From: Chloroflexota bacterium
GTDB taxonomy: Bacteria > Chloroflexota > Anaerolineae > Anaerolineales > JACQED01
Reading direction: 5' to 3'
Assembly (NCBI GenBank): GCA_016200785.1
Contig: JACQED010000262.1
Location: 1 to 13,139, forward strand
Length of the DNA stretch: 13,139 nt
In this document: piece by piece, positions 7,781 through 13,139 of the stretch
How the letters are laid out: each line of letters starts with the position of its first letter
How positions within the stretch are numbered: the first letter of the stretch is position 1
The notes under the pieces: generated by a model
Database searches by the model: none
Told to the model about the DNA's origin: nothing
Seen by the model: only the letters and a program-made list of their open reading frames with translations
Program-made: the position numbers and the translations under genes

Positions 7781-8029
7781 TTAGTATTCGTCTTCCTGTT
7801 CATCGTCCCAGTCGTCGTCTTCGTCGTCCTCGTACAGATCTTCTTCCTCGTCCTCCCAGAGTTCGTCCTCGAGTTCGTCCTCCCACTCCTCCTCTTCATC
7901 CGCCGTCGCCTCGTCCGCGCGAGTATAGGTCTGGCAGCCCAGATCGGGGTCGAGTTCCACCGCGGCCGCGCCGCAGTAGCCCTCTTCGAGAAAGACACAA
8001 TCTTCGTAGTGACAGCGAATGCGAGGCAT
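7781..8029 (-). CDS. Small four-cysteine protein with hyperacidic tail (DUF1540-like head)
   Basis: This 82-residue protein has two parts. Residues 1-38 hold four cysteines (Cys6, Cys11, Cys19, Cys32) and His7 in a pattern resembling small zinc- or metal-binding domains such as DUF1540; this resemblance is loose. Residues 39-82 are an almost continuous acidic tail, with 32 of 44 residues Asp or Glu, punctuated by Trp and Tyr. No signal peptide or membrane segment is present. The ATG (8027-8029) has an excellent Shine-Dalgarno GGAGGT four bases upstream. It begins 27 bp after the moeA stop, so it is probably co-transcribed with moeA and ends at the terminator at 7675-7722. The conserved start signals and the cysteine pattern argue for a real gene despite the low-complexity tail. 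Function unknown. Confidence 0.75.
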   Translation of the reverse strand: MPRIRCHYEDCVFLEEGYCGAAAVELDPDLGCQTYTRADEATADEEEEWEDELEDELWEDEEEDLYEDDEDDDWDDEQEDEY

Positions 8030-8056
8030 GATGACCTCCGAATCAAGAAAAAGGAA

Positions 8057-9325
8057 TTAGAAGACTTGCTCGGGCCAGTGAAGCATCCAGGCCATCAACG
8101 TTTCTCCGGCGCGAACTCGCGTCACGCCGGCCGGAACAATGACGAGCGCGTTGGCGCGCGTCAACGAAGTGATCAGATTGGAACCCTGCCCGCCGGTGAG
8201 CCGGGCGGTGTAGACTGCTCCCTCGCGCTGAACGACGGCACGCAGATAACTTTCACGGCCATCGGACGACACCTCCTCGAGCAGCCGGGCCGGCACTTGC
8301 GGCTTGGCCAGCGAAGATCGTCCGCTCATCTTGAGGATTGCCGGACGAGCGAATATTTCAAAGGTGACCATGGCCGAAACCGGATTCCCAGGCAGGCCGA
8401 GGAACGGCACGCCGCGCACCTGGCCAAACGCCAGCGGCTTGCCGGGGCGCATCCGCACGCGCCAGAAATCGAGCGAGCCTTCGGACTGCACGACCGTCTT
8501 GACCACATCAAATGCGCCGACCGAAACCCCCGCGGAGCTGAGGATCAAGTCGGCGCTCTGAGCCAGCGCGGCTCCCAGCCGCTCGCGCACCGCCGCAACG
8601 CGATCGGGCGCAATGCCCACACGGATCGGCGTTCCCCCATACGTCTGAACGAGCGCGGCCAGCGCATAACTGTTCGAGTCACGGATCTTGCCCGGCGCAA
8701 GCGGCTCGGCGATCTCCACCAGTTCGTCGCCGGTGGACAAGATCGCCACACGCGGCTTCCGGATCACCGCCACCTCGTTCCGGCCCAGAGAGGCCAGCAT
8801 GGCCATCTCAGCCGGCCGGACGACGTGACCGGCCGGCAGAACTTCGACGCCGGCGCGCACATCTTCGCCGGGCAGACGCACGTTTGCGCCGAGCGCAACT
8901 GGATTCAGGATTCGGACTTTCGCGGGTGGCGGCGCGCCGGCGGAACTGCGAGCGTCGTCGGTCGCTTCGATGGGGATAACCGCATCCACGCCGGGCGGCA
9001 ACGGCGCGCCAGTCATGATGCGGGCGGCCGACCCCGGCGCCAGCGCGATGGCGGGCGGGCGCGCTCCGGCCGGAATATCGGCGGTGACCGTCAGCGTCAC
9101 CGGCGCTTCGGCTGAGGCCGCGGCGACGTCGGCGGCGCGGACGGCGTAACCGTCCATGCTTGAATTGGCAAAGGGCGGCAGGTCGATCAGAGCAACGATC
9201 GCTTTGGCAAGTACCCGCCCAAGCGCGAGGTCGGCGTGAATGACTTCGGACTCGAGAGGTCGAAATTCGGCCAGCAAGCGTTCGAGCGCATCGCCAACGC
9301 TGAGCAGACCATCGGAAGTCGTCAT
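8057..9325 (-). CDS. moeA: Molybdopterin molybdotransferase MoeA
   Basis: This 422-residue enzyme inserts molybdate into adenylylated molybdopterin at the last step of molybdenum cofactor synthesis, in the cytoplasm. The MoeA signature PPFANSSMDGYA is at residues 50-61. Further hallmarks are PAGARPP and MTGAPLPPGVDAVIP in domain II, ILSTGDELVE, SSAGVSVGAFDVVK (its Asp matches the catalytic Asp of GGVSVG-x-x-D) and GLPGNPVSAMVTFEIF. The C-terminal domain IV (RESYLRAVV...TGGQGSN...ANALVIVPAG) is complete. The ATG at 9323-9325 was chosen because the family N-terminus begins there. Upstream in-frame starts at 9385 (TTG) and 9367 (ATG) overlap the promoter's -10 box and lack a Shine-Dalgarno. The ribosome-binding sequence before 9325 is poor. 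No other cofactor genes are nearby, but moeA often stands apart from them. Confidence 0.94.
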   Translation of the reverse strand: MTTSDGLLSVGDALERLLAEFRPLESEVIHADLALGRVLAKAIVALIDLPPFANSSMDGYAVRAADVAAASAEAPVTLTVTADIPAGARPPAIALAPGSAARIMTGAPLPPGVDAVIPIEATDDARSSAGAPPPAKVRILNPVALGANVRLPGEDVRAGVEVLPAGHVVRPAEMAMLASLGRNEVAVIRKPRVAILSTGDELVEIAEPLAPGKIRDSNSYALAALVQTYGGTPIRVGIAPDRVAAVRERLGAALAQSADLILSSAGVSVGAFDVVKTVVQSEGSLDFWRVRMRPGKPLAFGQVRGVPFLGLPGNPVSAMVTFEIFARPAILKMSGRSSLAKPQVPARLLEEVSSDGRESYLRAVVQREGAVYTARLTGGQGSNLITSLTRANALVIVPAGVTRVRAGETLMAWMLHWPEQVF

Positions 9326-9365
9326 CCGCCGATCAATTTGCCTTCTCGACCCGGAGTTCGCCGTC

Positions 9366-9374
9366 ATTATAACA
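9366..9374 (-). promoter_or_regulatory. Extended -10 promoter of moeA
   Basis: On the minus strand TGTTATAAT forms a perfect TATAAT (9366-9371) with the upstream TG of an extended -10 element. No good -35 lies 16-18 bp further upstream. The predicted start near 9359 leaves a leader of about 34 bases before the ATG at 9325, and excludes the more upstream in-frame start codons. Confidence 0.6.
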
Positions 9375-9512
9375 TAGGTTGTCAAGAGGTCTGCGAACGC
9401 GAGGCGCCTGCGTATTCAAATGTGATTCTCACGACACAGGGGCGGATGTACTCTAGCGCCAAAGCCCTGAGTGTTCTAAAATGAGGCCGATCACTCTACA
9501 GGAAAAGCCATC

Positions 9513-9905
9513 ATGGCCGAGCGAAAAATCATTCTCTCCATCGAAGACGATCCCGACATCGCTCATCTCATTCAGTTGGTGCTGCGGAACGCGCCCGCCG
9601 AGGTGTTGACGGCCGGCCGCGCCGACGAGGCCATCGCGCTGATCGAGCACCGGCGGCTCGATCTGATCTTGCTCGACCTGATGTTGCCGCAGATGAACGG
9701 CCTGGATTTATTGGAGTCACTGCAACAGGAAGGCCGCATCGTCGGCGTGCCGGTCATCATCGTCAGCGTCCGCACCGACACGGCCCAGCGCCATCGGGCG
9801 CAGGAACTCGGCGTGGAGCACTACGTCCTCAAGCCGTTCTCGCCGGCGAAGTTGAGAGAGGAGATCGAGGGAGCGCTTGGAGTAGACTGGAGGGAATACT
9901 GGTGA
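9513..9905 (+). CDS. Single-domain response regulator (CheY-like receiver)
   Basis: The 130-residue protein is a receiver domain with no output domain. The acidic pocket Glu11-Asp12-Asp13 is in SIEDDPD, the phospho-acceptor is Asp55 in LILLDLMLP, the switch Ser85 is in VIIVSVRTD, the aromatic switch is Tyr104 and the conserved lysine is Lys107 in YVLKPF. The C-terminus stops about 12 residues after the last helix. It would receive phosphate from a histidine kinase and signal by protein contact. The ATG has AGGAAA seven bases upstream. A TAAAAT word at 9477-9482 could be a -10 box, but no convincing -35 accompanies it. No kinase gene is adjacent, so it is an orphan regulator here. It converges on rel with only 55 bp between the stop codons. 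Confidence 0.92.
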   Translation: MAERKIILSIEDDPDIAHLIQLVLRNAPAEVLTAGRADEAIALIEHRRLDLILLDLMLPQMNGLDLLESLQQEGRIVGVPVIIVSVRTDTAQRHRAQELGVEHYVLKPFSPAKLREEIEGALGVDWREYW

Positions 9906-9925
9906 CGAGGGGTTAGGGGGCGGCA

Positions 9926-9959
9926 ATTGGGATTTGGAATTTGGGATTTTGGATTGGTT
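9926..9959. repeat. Degenerate GGATTT/GGAATTT-type short repeats
   Basis: Between the convergent response regulator and rel genes lies a run of near-identical words: ATTGGGATTT, GGAATTT, GGGATTTT and GGATTGG. Each is 7-9 bases long and differs by one or two bases. It resembles the loose G/T-rich repeats at 1-40. No hairpin is formed, so it is not an obvious intrinsic terminator for either gene. Confidence 0.5.
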
Positions 9960-9960
9960 A

Positions 9961-12114
9961 TCACCCCGCCTTCCAGCGGTGAGCCTCCAGCACGTTGGGC
10001 AGCTGCTCGATGCGCGCGAGGAGACGGGAGAGTTGAGCCACGTCGGTCACGTCCATCGTCACCAGCAGGGTGGCGATGTTGTTTTTGGTGGTCACGCTCA
10101 CCGCGCTCATATTGACGTGCTCGTCGGCGACCAGCGTCGAGATGTCGCGCATCAGGCCCTCGCGGTCGTAGGCGTTGATGCGCACCGAGACCGGATAGGA
10201 TTGAGCGGCTTGTCCCCACGAAACGCGGATGAGCCGCTCTTTTTCGCGCGTGTTGAGGGCGTTGGGGCAGTCGCGGCGATGGACGGTGACGCCCCGCCCG
10301 CGCGTGAGGAAGCCGACGATGTCATCGCCCGGGGCCGGCGTGCAACAGCGCGCCAGCGTGGTCAAGAGGCCGCGCGTGCCCAGCACATTGATCTCCTGCG
10401 AGCTCATAGCGGCTTTGAGTTTGCCGGCCTGCGGCAGGATTTCGACCGGGCTTCTCCCCTCGCGCTCGGCCTCGTCGAGCCTCGCGCCGATCTGCCCCAA
10501 TCCGATATCCCCGCAACCGATGGCCTCCAAGAAGCTCTCCACTTTTTGATAGCCAAAGAGCTCGGCAATTGCCTCGTGCCCGATCTTCTCGATGCCGAGG
10601 CGCTTGAGTTCGCGGTCGATCAGGTCGCGGCCCACGGCCAGGTTCTGCTCGCGATCCTGTTTCTTGAACCAACTCTTGATCTTCTGCTTGGCGCGCGCCG
10701 ACTTGACGAAGCCGAGCTCGTCGTTGAGCCAGTCGCGGCTGGGGCCGCCGCGCTTGGCGGTAAGGATTTCAACCTGATCGCCGGTGCGCAAGGTGGTGTT
10801 GAGGGGGACGAGCCGGCCGTTGACCTTCGCCCCACGGCAACGATCGCCAACCGAGGTGTGGACGTGATACGCGAAGTCCACGGCCGTCGCGCCGGCCGGC
10901 AGATCGATGATGTCACCGCGCGGGGTGAAGGCATAGACACGCTCTCGGAATACGTCACTCTTGAGCGACTCGACGAAGTCCGGCGCGTCGGTCACGTCCT
11001 GCCGCCATTCCATCAGCCGCCTCAGCCAGTTGACGCGCGCCTCGTAGGCTTTGTCTTGCGGCATGCCCTCCTTGTACATCCAGTGCGCGGCGATGCCGTA
11101 TTCGGCGTTCTCGTGCATTTCCGAAGTGCGGATTTGCACTTCGAGCGTCTTGCCGTCGTCGTATACCACGGCCGTGTGAAGTGACTGGTAGAAATTGTCT
11201 TTAGGCGTGGCGATGTAGTCGTCGATTTCGCCGGGGATCGGCTTCCAGAGGTTATGCACGACGCCGAGGGCGATGTAGCAGGTGGACATGTCTTTGACGA
11301 GCACCCGTACGGCGCGCAGATCGTACACCTGATCGAGCGACACTTCTTTGCGGTCCATCTTCTTCCAGATCGAGTAGATGTGCTTTGGCCGTCCGCTGAC
11401 TTCGGCGGTGATGCTGTGCTCGGCCAGTTTCCTTTCAAGGGTCTCGACGATTTTCGCCATCGTCCGCTCGCGGTCGCCTCGGCGCTCGGCCAGCGCGGCG
11501 GCGATCTCGCGATACTTGTCCGGCTGGGTTACCTGGAAACTGCGATCTTCGAGTTCCCATTTGATCTGCCAGATGCCGAGGCGGTTGGCCAGCGGCGCGA
11601 AGATTTCGAGCGTCTCTTTGGCGATGCGCTGTTGCTTCTCCGGCTCCAGGTGATTGAGGGTGCGCATGTTGTGCAGGCGGTCGGCAAGTTTAATCAGGAT
11701 GACTCGCACGTCTTCGCCCATCGCGAGAAACGTCTTACGGAGCGTTTCGGCGTTCTTGTCGGGGGCGCGAGTGCGCCCGTCGCCGCCGGAGACGCGCGGC
11801 AGTTGATCGAGTTTGGTCACGCCGTCCACCAACGCCGCGACCTCGTCGCCGAACTCTTTGCGTAGATCGTCCAGAGTCAAGCCGGTATCTTCGACAGTGT
11901 CGTGGAGAAGACCGGCGGAGATGGCAGCCGGGGGCATGCGCATCTCGGCTAGAATCTGCGCAACGGCGAGGCAGTGCTGGATGTACGGCTCGCCGGACTT
12001 GCGCGTCTGGCCGTGATGGGCCTGCTCGGCCCGGCGATAGGCGCGCTCGATGAGCGCCCGATCGTTCGGGGGGATGTCCGCAGGCAGACTTTCAACCAGC
12101 GATTCGAATTTCAT
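9961..12114 (-). CDS. rel: Bifunctional (p)ppGpp synthetase/hydrolase (Rel/SpoT-type long RSH)
   Basis: This 717-residue enzyme makes and degrades the stringent-response alarmone (p)ppGpp at the ribosome. Domains in order: an HD hydrolase with His47, His71-Asp72 (LLHDTVED) and Asp144 (KLADRLHNMRT); a synthetase (about 235-345) with KHIYSIWKKM, YDLRAVRV, DDYIATPKDNFYQSLHT and LEVQIRT (Glu324, Gln326); TGS (AFTPRGDIIDLPAGATAVDFAYHVHT); a cysteine motif (LARCCTPAPGDDIVGF through HRRDCPNAL); and a C-terminal ACT domain. The hydrolase ligands are intact, so it should be bifunctional. However, the charge-switch motif is acidic, EIDD (295-298), instead of the RxKD usual in bifunctional enzymes. The ATG (12112-12114) lacks a Shine-Dalgarno and lies nine bases from a -10-like TATACT, suggesting a leaderless message. 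A longer in-frame TTG start at 12213 would overlap the divergent hemL start and was rejected. Confidence 0.95.
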   Translation of the reverse strand: MKFESLVESLPADIPPNDRALIERAYRRAEQAHHGQTRKSGEPYIQHCLAVAQILAEMRMPPAAISAGLLHDTVEDTGLTLDDLRKEFGDEVAALVDGVTKLDQLPRVSGGDGRTRAPDKNAETLRKTFLAMGEDVRVILIKLADRLHNMRTLNHLEPEKQQRIAKETLEIFAPLANRLGIWQIKWELEDRSFQVTQPDKYREIAAALAERRGDRERTMAKIVETLERKLAEHSITAEVSGRPKHIYSIWKKMDRKEVSLDQVYDLRAVRVLVKDMSTCYIALGVVHNLWKPIPGEIDDYIATPKDNFYQSLHTAVVYDDGKTLEVQIRTSEMHENAEYGIAAHWMYKEGMPQDKAYEARVNWLRRLMEWRQDVTDAPDFVESLKSDVFRERVYAFTPRGDIIDLPAGATAVDFAYHVHTSVGDRCRGAKVNGRLVPLNTTLRTGDQVEILTAKRGGPSRDWLNDELGFVKSARAKQKIKSWFKKQDREQNLAVGRDLIDRELKRLGIEKIGHEAIAELFGYQKVESFLEAIGCGDIGLGQIGARLDEAEREGRSPVEILPQAGKLKAAMSSQEINVLGTRGLLTTLARCCTPAPGDDIVGFLTRGRGVTVHRRDCPNALNTREKERLIRVSWGQAAQSYPVSVRINAYDREGLMRDISTLVADEHVNMSAVSVTTKNNIATLLVTMDVTDVAQLSRLLARIEQLPNVLEAHRWKAG

Positions 12115-12123
12115 TCGGGGGGA

Positions 12124-12153
12124 AGTATAAACGGAATCGGCAGTTTCCTCCAA
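12124..12153 (-). promoter_or_regulatory. Putative promoter of rel, giving a near-leaderless transcript
   Basis: On the minus strand, TATACT (12124-12129, five of six matches to -10) lies 18 bp after a weak -35-like TTGGAG (12148-12153, three of six). The -10 ends only nine bases before the rel ATG. The predicted start near 12117 leaves two or three leader bases, with no Shine-Dalgarno possible. Confidence 0.45.
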
Positions 12154-12154
12154 T

Positions 12155-12183
12155 TTGGCAGACCCCCTGAAATCGGCTAAAAT
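12155..12183 (+). promoter_or_regulatory. Sigma70-type promoter of the hemL-like gene
   Basis: TTGGCA (12155-12160, five of six matches) and TAAAAT (12178-12183, five of six) are spaced by an ideal 17 bp. Transcription would start near 12190, about 13 bases before the ATG at 12203, with the Shine-Dalgarno just inside the message. Its -35 sits one base from the -35-like word of the divergent rel promoter. Confidence 0.6.
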
Positions 12184-12191
12184 CCGCTGCC

Positions 12192-12198
12192 AAGGAGA
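12192..12198 (+). promoter_or_regulatory. Shine-Dalgarno AAGGAGA deciding the hemL-like start
   Basis: AAGGAGA ends four bases before the ATG at 12203-12205, giving MALNQSK. An earlier in-frame ATG at 12155 overlaps the promoter -35 box and has no ribosome-binding site, so 12203 is the start. Confidence 0.7.
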
Positions 12199-12202
12199 CA
12201 CA

Positions 12203-13063
12203 ATGGCGCTCAATCAATCCAAAACACAAGCCGCATTTCACCGGGCCCAAGAACTGATGCCCTACGGCGTGTCGTCGAATTTCCGCTACTGGGATGAGGT
12301 TCAAACGCCGGTCATCGCTCGGGGCGAGGGCGCATACGTCTGGGATATGGACGGCAACCGCTTCATAGATTATCGCCTGGCGTTTGGCCCGGTGATCCTC
12401 GGCCACGCCGATAAGCGCGTGACGGCGCGCGTCGTCGAGGCGCTGGCGAATGGCAACCTGTTCGCCCACACCCACCCGCTCGAATTGAAAGTCGCCGAGC
12501 GGATGATCCGCATGTGCCCCGGCGTCGAGAAGGTGCGCTACGCCAACTCGGGCACCGAGGCGACGATGCACGCCCTGCGCGTTGCCCGCGCGCACACCAA
12601 TCGCGAGAAGGTCATCAAGTTCGAGGGGAATTATCACGGCTTCCACGATTACTTGCTGTTTTCGACGGCTTCCACGCCCGCCGGATCGCTCGGCTCGCGC
12701 CGCAGTCCGCTCTCGGCCCAGAACACTTCGGGCATCCCGGCGGCGATGCGCGATCTCGTGATCAACGTCGTCTACAACAACTTCGAGGGGCTGGAGCGCA
12801 CGGTGAAAGCGAAGTGGGGGGAGGTGGCGGCGATCATCGTCGAGCCGGTCGCCGGCAACTTCGCCAGCGTGATGCCGGAGAAGGGCTGGCTGGAACTCAT
12901 CCGCAAGCTGTGCGACGAGCACGGAATCGTGATGATCATAGACGAGGTGAAGACAGGCTTCCGAATCGCGAAGGGCGGCGCGACCCCAGAGATCCGCTCG
13001 GCGTTGAGGCCGTGGAGAAAAGCAAGTAATCGTGGAAGCCGTGATAATTCCCCTCGAACTTGA
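12203..13063 (+). CDS. hemL: HemL-like class III aminotransferase, 5' part with chimeric 3' end
   Basis: The first 260 codons encode a PLP-dependent class III aminotransferase of the glutamate-1-semialdehyde 2,1-aminomutase (HemL) type, which makes 5-aminolevulinate for tetrapyrroles. A related HemL-like enzyme with another substrate is possible. Features: GEGAYVWDMDGNRFIDY near residues 41-57, the PLP-phosphate loop NSGTEA (115-120), NYHGFHD (143-149), VEPVAGN (213-219), and Asp247 in IIDEVKTGFR, the residue that pairs with the PLP ring nitrogen. Family sequence stops at KGGA (residue 260, base 12982). The remaining 27 codons to the TGA at 13061-13063 are unrelated, because from 12975 the DNA is an inverted piece of another hemL copy. 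The PLP-binding lysine and the whole C-terminal half (about 160-170 residues) are missing. As drawn this product would be inactive; more likely the true gene continues elsewhere and this end is a misjoin. Confidence 0.8.
   Translation: MALNQSKTQAAFHRAQELMPYGVSSNFRYWDEVQTPVIARGEGAYVWDMDGNRFIDYRLAFGPVILGHADKRVTARVVEALANGNLFAHTHPLELKVAERMIRMCPGVEKVRYANSGTEATMHALRVARAHTNREKVIKFEGNYHGFHDYLLFSTASTPAGSLGSRRSPLSAQNTSGIPAAMRDLVINVVYNNFEGLERTVKAKWGEVAAIIVEPVAGNFASVMPEKGWLELIRKLCDEHGIVMIIDEVKTGFRIAKGGATPEIRSALRPWRKASNRGSRDNSPRT
12539..12703 (+). repeat. Inverted repeat, left arm (hemL codons 113-167)
   Basis: This in-frame 165-base segment of the hemL-like gene recurs in inverted orientation at 12975-13139. 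The first 119 bases (12539-12657) are identical to the reverse complement of 13021-13139. The last 46 (12658-12703) align without gaps to the reverse complement of 12975-13020 with 11 mismatches. A 271-bp segment separates the arms. Confidence 0.95.
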
Positions 13064-13139
13064 TGACCTTCTCGCGATTGGTGTGCGCGCGGGCAACGCG
13101 CAGGGCGTGCATCGTCGCCTCGGTGCCCGAGTTGGCGTA
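12975..13139 (-). pseudogene. hemL: Inverted fragment of a second hemL allele at the window end
   Basis: Read on the minus strand from 13139 to 12975, these 55 codons encode residues 113-167 of the HemL-like protein, from YANSGTEA to SLGSRR, with no stop or frameshift. The first 119 bases equal the copy at 12539-12657. The next 46 differ at 11 positions: nine are silent third-base changes and two lie in one codon (Ala to Ser). The junction with the forward gene shows an 8-bp shared word, GCGGCGCG (12975-12982). The fragment lacks both ends of the gene. The silent divergence shows it comes from a real, independently evolving hemL allele, most likely another strain joined during assembly or amplification. 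Confidence 0.85.

Noticed and set aside
9326..9385. Upstream in-frame starts for moeA (TTG at 9385, ATG at 9367)
   Set aside because: They overlap the -10 box, lack a ribosome-binding site and add sequence not seen in the family.
9366..9385. TTGACA at 9380-9385 paired with TATAAT as a standard promoter
   Set aside because: The spacer is only 8 bp, incompatible with sigma70 recognition of both boxes.
12115..12213. Longer rel frame starting at 12213
   Set aside because: It starts with TTG inside the divergent hemL-like gene and runs through both promoters; the added 33 residues are not family sequence.
12092..13096. Minus-strand frame of 334 codons across the hemL region
   Set aside because: It is antisense to the hemL-like gene and is extended by the inverted tail; its sequence resembles no protein family.
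12539..13139. Simple self-foldback of one molecule as the full explanation of the inverted repeat
   Set aside because: A self-copy would stay identical into 12975-13020, but that part differs at 24% of positions with silent changes, so a second allele must be involved.

Overview
The window is a GC-rich (about 60% by eye), gene-dense bacterial chromosome segment with no rRNA, tRNA, CRISPR or recognisable insertion sequence. Gene content (GDP-rhamnose enzymes, a DUF433/DUF5615 pair, a stand-alone double-S1 protein, a bifunctional Rel, a HemL-like aminotransferase ending in DEVKTGFRIAKGG) and the short G/T-rich degenerate repeats beside gene ends look most like an uncultured Chloroflexota (Anaerolineae-type) genome. 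That assignment is inference from family resemblance. The odd length and the structure of the right end suggest that the window is a complete metagenomic contig.

Layout. Positions 41-6800 (minus strand) hold one tightly packed eight-gene unit, read from right to left: rmd-like reductase, gmd, phosphohexomutase, DUF433 antitoxin-like protein, DUF5615 PIN-like protein, TatD-family nuclease, polyprenyl diphosphate synthase, GT2 glycosyltransferase. Gaps are 21 bp or less, and four junctions overlap by 1 or 4 bp. The unit starts from a sigma70-type promoter at 6851-6880. A promoter on the plus strand (6874-6903) uses nearly the same -35 bases and drives a protein with two S1 RNA-binding domains (6952-7668). 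A minus-strand pair follows: moeA (molybdopterin molybdotransferase) and a small four-cysteine protein with an extremely acidic tail, ending in a hairpin terminator at 7675-7722. Then come a plus-strand single-domain response regulator (9513-9905), a convergent rel gene for (p)ppGpp synthesis and hydrolysis (9961-12114, minus), and the divergent 5' part of a hemL-like aminotransferase (12203 onward).

How the genes may work together. The phosphohexomutase can supply mannose-1-phosphate, Gmd converts GDP-mannose to the 4-keto-6-deoxy sugar, and the Rmd-like enzyme reduces it to GDP-D-rhamnose. The prenyl synthase makes a long isoprenoid that could serve as lipid carrier or quinone tail, and the GT2 enzyme could transfer the deoxy sugar. 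A cell-surface glycan role is inference. No GDP-mannose pyrophosphorylase gene lies in the window.

The right end is not normal chromosome. The hemL reading frame leaves family sequence near 12982. The last 165 bases (12975-13139) are an inverted second copy of hemL codons 113-167: 119 bp are exactly identical, then 46 bp are about 76% identical with almost only silent changes. This points to a chimeric join between two hemL alleles, most likely in assembly. No stretch over 300 bases lacks a gene; the longest gap is 9326-9512.
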